NCBI GenBank assembly: GCA_002785585.1
Contig: PEUI01000079.1
Location: forward strand, 1 to 27,927
Direction: 5' to 3'
DNA: 27,927 nucleotides
Origin: Lysobacterales bacterium CG02_land_8_20_14_3_00_62_12
Lineage (GTDB): Bacteria > Pseudomonadota > Gammaproteobacteria > Xanthomonadales > Ahniellaceae
In this document: positions 23,339 to 27,927 of the stretch, piece after piece
Numbering within the stretch: the first letter of the stretch is position 1
How the letters are laid out: every line of letters starts with the position of its first letter
Program-made: the position numbers and the translations under genes
Notes under the pieces: generated by a model
What the model was told of the DNA's origin: nothing
The model's input: the letters and a program-made list of their open reading frames with translations, nothing else
Database searches by the model: none

Positions 23339-23761
23339 CTACACCAGATTCCAGCGCCAGCGCAGCCACAACGATAACGCAGTCATCACCAGCAGAAACG
23401 GCGCCATCCAGCCGCGCAGCCAATAAGGCCCGATCGACAGCAAGCGCAGCGGCGGCAAATCGATCTGGATGCGCTCGATGGCGGTGCCTGCTGGCAGATA
23501 CCCGAGTGGATTGCCGAAGGCGCGGTTCCACCACTGATGATGGTGAATCACCGCCACCGCCACCGGCAACGGCAGTCGCAACAATTCGCCGCTGCCATCA
23601 CTGAGCACCAGCGGCTGCAGCGGCGAGGGCCAACGGCTGGCAAAACAACCGCGCGAATCGGCCACCGCGAGTTCGGTCGGCAACGGCGCGTCCCGCATCT
23701 CGGCGACGCCGCCGCTTTCGCCCAGACCCAAACCCATTTTGCCGAAGGGCGGCTGGCACAA
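23339..23761 (-). CDS. Hypothetical membrane-anchored protein, possibly N-terminally truncated
   Basis: An unrecognised 140-residue frame. The N-terminal 35 residues are irregular, the middle (LPLPVAVAVIHHHQWWNRAF) contains a His/Trp-rich stretch, and the C-terminus has one membrane segment (about 119-137, GWMAPFLLVMTALSLWLRW) preceded by conserved-looking IDLPPLRLLSIGPYWLRGW. A segment that begins directly at MCQPPFGK with no signal or first membrane helix is unusual for this layout, and a plus-strand gene remnant starts at the same point. The true start and the function cannot be given. It lies 40 nt upstream of the amidase gene and could be transcribed with it. Confidence 0.5.
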   Translation of the reverse strand: MCQPPFGKMGLGLGESGGVAEMRDAPLPTELAVADSRGCFASRWPSPLQPLVLSDGSGELLRLPLPVAVAVIHHHQWWNRAFGNPLGYLPAGTAIERIQIDLPPLRLLSIGPYWLRGWMAPFLLVMTALSLWLRWRWNLV

Positions 23762-23943
23762 GCCTGGTTACGCACCTGGGTGCAGGTGTACTGGCGCCGG
23801 CCTTGGCCAATCTGGATCGCGCCATCGCGCTGGGTCTGCGGCCGGCCAACCTACTCCACGCCGACCCGGACTGGCGCAGCCTGCGTGATCGCACCGAAGT
23901 ACAGCAGCGCATCCACTCCAAGCGCGCGCCAGACAAGTCATAG
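23760..23943 (+). pseudogene. Remnant of a C-terminal TPR-like coding sequence
   Basis: On the plus strand a frame ending in TAG at 23941-23943 reads VLAPALANLDRAIALGLRP, then ANLLHADPDWRSLRDRTEV and a basic end. This resembles the closing helices of tetratricopeptide-type proteins (L-x-R-A-I-A-L-G-L-R, then a L-x-x-D-P-D-W-x-x-L-R pattern). No start codon or longer domain is present; upstream the frame meets the membrane-protein frame on the other strand. It looks like the 3' end of a gene whose 5' part was lost. Family assignment is by pattern only. Confidence 0.35.
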
Positions 23944-24026
23944 GCGCCTATCGGGCGATGCTTGGGGCTTCGACCCGGGCGTCGTCGGCCTCAATACTGT
24001 TGGTTTAAGCGCAGGGTGAGCGGCTC

Positions 24027-24089
24027 TCAACAGCGGAGCTGGTCAACCCACCATTCTGAAACGCTGAACGGCGGTGGGTTGCACCCACC
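24027..24089. repeat. Repeat copy and short hairpin before the small membrane protein gene
   Basis: TCAACAGCGGAGCTGGTCA (24027-24045) is the exact reverse complement of 21177-21195. It is followed by GGTGGGT and ACCCACC (24073-24089) with a 3-base loop, a perfect 7-bp stem, then CTACGG. This lies just downstream of the DUF6249-like gene's stop at 24103 and could end its transcript, though no T tract follows. Confidence 0.65.
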
Positions 24090-24102
24090 CTACGGCTTCG
24101 GT

Positions 24103-24450
24103 CTAGTCTTTACCGACACGCATCGTCAGTCCGTAGTAAACCAGCAAGCCCAAGCCCGCCGCCGCAAACAACAGGCCGAAGGTCGCCGGGTCCTGCGGGC
24201 CAAGACGCCACACATTCATCAGACCAAAGGAGGCGCCCATCAGGGTCAACACCAAGCCCCACTTCAACGGCGAATGGCGGTTTTCATTCTTGATCCGGAA
24301 CACATGATCGGCGCTCAGCAGCGACTTGGTCAACTCATCGGACGCGTGCGTTTCCAGTAGTTTCTGGCGCAACCGATGGTCGGTAATGATTTTGATGATG
24401 GCGACGACCATTGCAAAAAACGCAATCGGAATGAATAGGGCGATATCCAT
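24103..24450 (-). CDS. Small membrane protein (DUF6249-like)
   Basis: A 115-residue protein with one N-terminal membrane segment (MDIALFIPIAFFAMVVAII), a charged cytoplasmic-looking stretch (HRLRQKLLETHASDELTKSL) and two C-terminal membrane segments (about 71-86 and 92-108). This layout matches the DUF6249 family, of unknown function. The ATG at 24448-24450 has an AAGGAAA ribosome-binding site. It is transcribed away from the sigma-factor operon, 192 nt apart; in related genomes I recall such proteins near ECF sigma/anti-sigma pairs, so it may be a target or a part of that system. That link is inference. Confidence 0.75.
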   Translation of the reverse strand: MDIALFIPIAFFAMVVAIIKIITDHRLRQKLLETHASDELTKSLLSADHVFRIKNENRHSPLKWGLVLTLMGASFGLMNVWRLGPQDPATFGLLFAAAGLGLLVYYGLTMRVGKD

Positions 24451-24642
24451 AGCTGGGTTTCCTTTGGGTGGTGGGATCAAAGTACGGTCAGGCGCCGGTT
24501 GGCTGCCTGGGGATCAAGACGCAGGCAGGGCGGCTTCGGTTGCAGCGGATTGACCGCATCGGCGCTGATCCGGACTGCGGTCTGGATGGTCCGAGGATAT
24601 GATCGACGCGACCACTGCAACCATTCCGGCAATCACTGCATC

Positions 24643-25224
24643 ATGCTGCCCATGACCGAAGACAGGCAACTGGTGGCCGAGGTACTCGCGCATCGCCGTG
24701 GCGCTTTCGAGCGCTTGGTGAAACGGCACCAGGGCCTGGTGTGGACGGTGGCGTATCGATTGGTGCAGCACCCGGAGGACGCCCGCGATTTGTGCCAGGA
24801 GACGTTTTTGCTGGTCTATCGCAAATTGTCGCAATACCGTGGTGATAGCCCGCTTTCGGGCTGGATCGCACGCATCGCCTATCATTTGGCGGCGCGCCAC
24901 CAGCAACGCAAACGGTTGCCGATGGCGGTGATGCCAAGCGACCCAGACGAAGCGATGGACGATCCCTTGCTCAAGGTCATGGACGCTGCCGACGTCGAAT
25001 CCACCCATATCGAACAGGAGCTGCAAGTCCTGCTCGGCCAGGCCATCGAACGGCTACCGCCGATGCAAGGTTTGCTGCTCAGCCTTTATCATCTGGAAGA
25101 AAAAAGCATCAGCGAAATCAGCAGCATTACCGGCCAACCGGAAGGCACCATCAAGAACAGTCTGTTCCGCGCCCGCCAGCGCTTGCGCGGTCTGTTGGAA
25201 CCCGCCATGGGAGTGGTCGCATGA
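24643..25224 (+). CDS. ECF-like RNA polymerase sigma factor
   Basis: A 193-residue extracytoplasmic-function-type sigma factor. Region 2 is clear: AFERLVKRHQGLVWTVAYRL, then HPEDARDLCQETFLLVYRK (the DLCQETF core-binding segment), then a short WIARIAYHLA and RHQQRKRL. Region 4 is near the C-terminus: AIERLPPMQGLLLSLYHLEE followed by SISEISSITGQPEGTIKNSL and FRARQRLR, the -35-recognising helix-turn-helix. Two ATGs, 24643 and 24652, are possible starts; neither has a clear ribosome-binding site. The overlapping membrane partner downstream suggests anti-sigma control. The promoter targets and inducing signal are unknown. Confidence 0.92.
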   Translation: MLPMTEDRQLVAEVLAHRRGAFERLVKRHQGLVWTVAYRLVQHPEDARDLCQETFLLVYRKLSQYRGDSPLSGWIARIAYHLAARHQQRKRLPMAVMPSDPDEAMDDPLLKVMDAADVESTHIEQELQVLLGQAIERLPPMQGLLLSLYHLEEKSISEISSITGQPEGTIKNSLFRARQRLRGLLEPAMGVVA

Positions 25225-25655
25225 ACACCCACCAATTCAACTCGCCAGCAGCCGATCCGGATGACTTGCTGCAGCAGCGCGCCGAACGTCTCGAAATCAA
25301 CGCAGGCCCGCGCGATCCCGATGCCCGGGTAGAAGCCTATCGACAGGTGATCCGCGCCGCCGGTGCTGCCCTCAGCCAACAGTTGCCGACCGATTTTGCC
25401 GCCCAGCTGGCCCGACAAGTCGAACTCGACCGGCGCGAGCTGCGCTATCTGCAGTGGCTGTGCATTGGCGCCGTGCTGGCCGCCAGCGGCCTGGTCGTAG
25501 TGTTTTCAGCCGAGGCCTGGTGGCACCCGTTTAGCTATCTGCTGGTGCCGGTGAAGTACTTACCCAATATCCCTTGGGGCCTGCTCGCGGCGACGTTGGC
25601 CGCCATCGTCAGTGTGCCGCTGTGGGAGCGCTGGTTGGGCCCGCTACGCGATTGA
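25221..25655 (+). CDS. Membrane protein, probable anti-sigma factor
   Basis: A 144-residue protein whose start overlaps the sigma-factor stop as ATGA, the usual arrangement of an ECF sigma with its anti-sigma. The first 75 residues are hydrophilic and helical, cytoplasmic if the role is right (LEINAGPRDPDARVEAYRQVI, LPTDFAAQLARQVELDRREL). Two membrane segments follow at about 78-96 (LQWLCIGAVLAASGLVVVF) and 118-135 (PWGLLAATLAAIVSVPLW). No zinc-binding HxxxCxxC motif of ZAS anti-sigmas is present. The assignment rests on the overlap and topology, not sequence similarity. Confidence 0.7.
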   Translation: MNTHQFNSPAADPDDLLQQRAERLEINAGPRDPDARVEAYRQVIRAAGAALSQQLPTDFAAQLARQVELDRRELRYLQWLCIGAVLAASGLVVVFSAEAWWHPFSYLLVPVKYLPNIPWGLLAATLAAIVSVPLWERWLGPLRD

Positions 25656-25734
25656 ACCAATCAGCGCGCACCCGCGACGAAATAGGCGCGGCAGCTTGCT
25701 GCCACTGTGTTAACTGCTGAATCCGCAGTAGGCG

Positions 25735-25831
25735 GTAGGGTGGATAAGCGCAGCGCATCCACCTGCTTCTGTCCTCGGTCGTCTGTCTTCCGTCTTCTGA
25801 TAGGTGGATGCGCTGCGCTTATCCACCCTAC
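25735..25831. repeat. Perfect 30-bp inverted repeat between convergent genes
   Basis: Left arm 25735-25764 begins GTAGGGTGGATAAGCGC; right arm 25802-25831 is its exact reverse complement ending in TTATCCACCCTAC. The loop is 37 bases and pyrimidine-rich on the plus strand. Each arm is itself an imperfect palindrome of the family seen at 17079-17224 and 21018-21269. Between the convergent anti-sigma and M2 peptidase genes it could act as a two-way terminator. It also explains spurious frames reading WISAAHPP here. Confidence 0.85.
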
Positions 25832-25857
25832 ACAAACATCACTATGGTGCCGCTGCT

Positions 25858-27801
25858 TCAGCCGCCGAATCCGCAGCTCTGGCCTTGGTTTTTCTCTTCC
25901 AGCCAGGTCAGCAATGGCGAGAAATAATCGAGGATCGCACTGGCGTCCATTTGCTCGCTGCCGGTCAGTTCTTTGAGCGTGGTTTGCCAAGGCTGCGAGG
26001 CGCCCTTCTGCAACATCGCCCAGTAGCGCCGGCCGGCCTCCTGGTTGCCATAGATCGAGCACTCGTGCAGCGCCCCGGTTTGACCAGCCGCCTGGCACAG
26101 CGCTTTCTGGAACTGAAATTGCAGGATCGCCGCCAGAAAATAGCGTGTGTAGGGGGTGTTGGCGGGCACGTGATACTTGGCACCCGGGTCGAAATCTTGC
26201 TCGCTGCGCGCTAGCGCTGGCGCCACGCCCTGATACTTGGCACGCAGTTCCCACCAGGCCTGGTTGTAGTGATCGGGAGGGATGCTCCCGGAGAATACCC
26301 CCCAGCGCCATTGGTCGATCATCTTGCCGAACGGCAAAAACGCGACCTTGTCCAAAGCCAGTTTCATCTGGCCATTGATCACCGCTTTATAGTTCTGCTT
26401 GGGCGCAGCGATCAGTCCCACGCTGTGCAGATATTTCGGCGTCAGCGACAACACCGTGGTGTCGCCGATGGCCTCGTGGAAACCGTCGTGGGCACCACTC
26501 TGAAACAACGGCGGCAATCGGTTGTAGGCCAGGTAGTAATAGACATGGCCGAGCTCGTGATAGATCGTCGTCAGATCAACTTCGGTCGGCGCGATGCACA
26601 TTTTGATGCGCACGTCGCCGGCATAGTTCATGTCCCAGGCGCTGGCGTGGCAGACCACATCGCGGTCCCGCGGTTGAATGAACTGGGCGTTGTTCCAGAA
26701 CGACCCGGGCAACTTCGGCATGCCCAGCGAGACGTAGAAATCTTCGGCACGGTGCGCCATTTTCTTGGCATAGACGAGATCGGCACGACGGCCGATCTCC
26801 ACCTTTTCGGCCTCGCCGACGGTGCCCGCAGCCTGCAGTTGTGCCGCGTAGTCCCGATCCCGTCCCTGCTGCAAAGCGCTGTTGACATCGAGGCTGGAGA
26901 CACCCGGGTAAGGCTCGATGAGATCGTAAATATTGCCCCACTGCTGCGCCCACATATTGCCGGTCAAATGCGCCGGAATCATTTTTCCGACGGCGCCCTT
27001 TTCGCCATACTTGTGCTTGAGCTGGCCGCGCACGTAGCAATGCAATTGGTCGTAGAGCGGCTTGACCTGCGCCCACAGCCGGTCGGCTTCGACCGCAAAC
27101 TCGGCCGGACTCATGTCGTAGCCGGAGCGCCACATCTCGCCTGCGTCGGCAAAACCAATTTCTTTGGCGCCCTCGTTGATCAGGCCAGCAAACTCCTGGT
27201 AGTCGCCGCGCATTCCGCGCGCCTGATTGTGCCAGCCCTGCCAGGCGTCGAGCTGCGCGTCGTAGCTCTGGTGTTTAGCCAGCACCTCGGACAGCTTGCC
27301 GAGATCGCGGCACTGATCGCCGGTCTCGCCGTTGCGGCAATATTTGCCAGCGCCGTAGTCGCCTTCGAGCTTGCTCGCCAGCGTGGTCATCCGCGCCAGC
27401 TTGAGCGGATCCTTGGGCGCTGGCATCGCGGTCGATAGCTTGAGCAGCTTCAGCGCTCGGGCCGTATCCGCCGACAAACTCACGCCGTCGAAGGCGGTGG
27501 CTTTTTCGACATTGGTCTTCAGCTCTGCCAGGGCGCGTTGGTTGCTTTTGGCCGCGATCAATTGCGAATCCGGCGTGATGTAGGTGACCGCGAGCCAAGC
27601 TGCTGCGGTCTGCTCGGGATAATCGACCTTGGCCTTGACATTGACCGCGGCGACGAAGGCGTCGGCATCGGCGGCAGTGGCTGGCACAGCGCTGGCCACC
27701 GCGGGTGTTTTGGCCGGCACCGGCGCCTGCGTCGTCTGCGATTGACAGGCAACCAGCGCCAGACCCATGGCGGTAAACAACATGGCACGTTGGATTTTCA
27801 T
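25858..27801 (-). CDS. M2-family zinc peptidase (ACE-like dipeptidyl carboxypeptidase), lipoprotein
   Basis: Bacterial relative of angiotensin-converting enzyme, releasing dipeptides from peptide C-termini. The 647 residues start with MKIQRAMLFTAMGLALVAC, a lipoprotein signal with Cys19, followed by a Pro/Ala-rich linker. The active site HELGH gives His415, Glu416 and His419, and GFHEAIGD supplies the third ligand, Glu443. The family's FHEAIGDT and LPFGKMIDQWRW segments are present, as are GNMWAQQW and LLxWLEEKN near the end. Likely exposed in the periplasm or outer membrane. The ATG at 27799-27801 has a GAGGG ribosome-binding site. Confidence 0.94.
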   Translation of the reverse strand: MKIQRAMLFTAMGLALVACQSQTTQAPVPAKTPAVASAVPATAADADAFVAAVNVKAKVDYPEQTAAAWLAVTYITPDSQLIAAKSNQRALAELKTNVEKATAFDGVSLSADTARALKLLKLSTAMPAPKDPLKLARMTTLASKLEGDYGAGKYCRNGETGDQCRDLGKLSEVLAKHQSYDAQLDAWQGWHNQARGMRGDYQEFAGLINEGAKEIGFADAGEMWRSGYDMSPAEFAVEADRLWAQVKPLYDQLHCYVRGQLKHKYGEKGAVGKMIPAHLTGNMWAQQWGNIYDLIEPYPGVSSLDVNSALQQGRDRDYAAQLQAAGTVGEAEKVEIGRRADLVYAKKMAHRAEDFYVSLGMPKLPGSFWNNAQFIQPRDRDVVCHASAWDMNYAGDVRIKMCIAPTEVDLTTIYHELGHVYYYLAYNRLPPLFQSGAHDGFHEAIGDTTVLSLTPKYLHSVGLIAAPKQNYKAVINGQMKLALDKVAFLPFGKMIDQWRWGVFSGSIPPDHYNQAWWELRAKYQGVAPALARSEQDFDPGAKYHVPANTPYTRYFLAAILQFQFQKALCQAAGQTGALHECSIYGNQEAGRRYWAMLQKGASQPWQTTLKELTGSEQMDASAILDYFSPLLTWLEEKNQGQSCGFGG

Positions 27802-27840
27802 CGACGCCCTCGCAGATTTTTTTAGGTCAGGAAACTGTGC

Positions 27841-27869
27841 AGGCTAGTCGCCAGCACGCCATCGATCAA
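27841..27869 (-). promoter_or_regulatory. Candidate promoter of the M2 peptidase gene
   Basis: On the minus strand TTGATC (27864-27869) and TAGCCT (27841-27846) are separated by exactly 17 bp. The -35 matches 4 of 6 consensus bases and the -10 only 3 of 6. Transcription would start near 27834, leaving a leader of about 30 nt that includes an AAAAAAA run. The remaining bases to the window edge hold no gene. Confidence 0.35.
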
Positions 27870-27927
27870 GTTTCTTCGACGATGAAGTGAGCCGGGGTGG
27901 GGCAGAATCGATCACAGTGCAAAAAAC

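Overview
The window reads as a high-GC (about 60-65% by eye) gammaproteobacterial chromosome, most likely from the Lysobacterales/Xanthomonadales or a close relative. This rests on gene content and order (rpsP-rimM-trmD-rplS; kdsD-kdsC-lptC-lptA-lptB divergent from ibaG-murA; bpt; yaeQ; an M2 dipeptidyl carboxypeptidase; an M16 lipoprotein), not on a database match. It is mostly core chromosome with several mobile or decayed patches. 

Layout. (1) 1-1945, minus strand: the translation operon rpsP-rimM-trmD-rplS, read from a TATAAT promoter near 2000; rplS runs off the left edge. (2) 2178-3417: a small basic protein and a secreted, probably outer-membrane protein. (3) 3560-4331, minus: a ribbon-helix-helix antitoxin, a RelE/ParE toxin and, coupled to it by ATGA, a frameshifted remnant that looks like the N-terminus of a plasmid RepA initiator; about 490 bp without a confident gene follows. 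(4) 4821-7241, plus: mtgA, a two-CBS protein and corA, ending in a 160-bp palindromic element placed exactly at the corA stop codon. (5) 7450-12371, minus: the LPS assembly operon kdsD-kdsC-lptC-lptA-lptB, followed by an SRPBCC protein and a fatty-acid hydroxylase/sterol desaturase family protein. (6) 12560-14768, plus: ibaG and murA, separated by an antitoxin/ParE-type toxin pair whose left border is a 71-bp attC-like integron recombination site; the same 7-bp core sequence lies at both borders. (7) 15295-23761, minus: a flavoprotein, yaeQ, bpt, an M16 protease, a DUF2007-like protein, tesB, a cytoplasmic-type amidase and a membrane protein, with clusters of short palindromic repeats between them. 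(8) 24103-25655: a small membrane protein divergent from an ECF-like sigma factor and its overlapping membrane partner, a probable anti-sigma. (9) 25858-27801, minus: an M2 peptidase lipoprotein, separated from the sigma operon by a perfect 30-bp inverted repeat. 

How the genes fit together. Much of the window serves the cell envelope: Kdo synthesis (KdsD, KdsC), LPS export (LptC, LptA, LptB), peptidoglycan precursor synthesis (MurA), glycan polymerisation (MtgA) and probable muropeptide recycling (amidase). The most notable structure is the toxin-antitoxin pair between ibaG and murA, which has the borders expected of a single integron gene cassette inserted at the ibaG stop codon. No obviously new multigene system is present; the unusual material is the mobile and repeat content.
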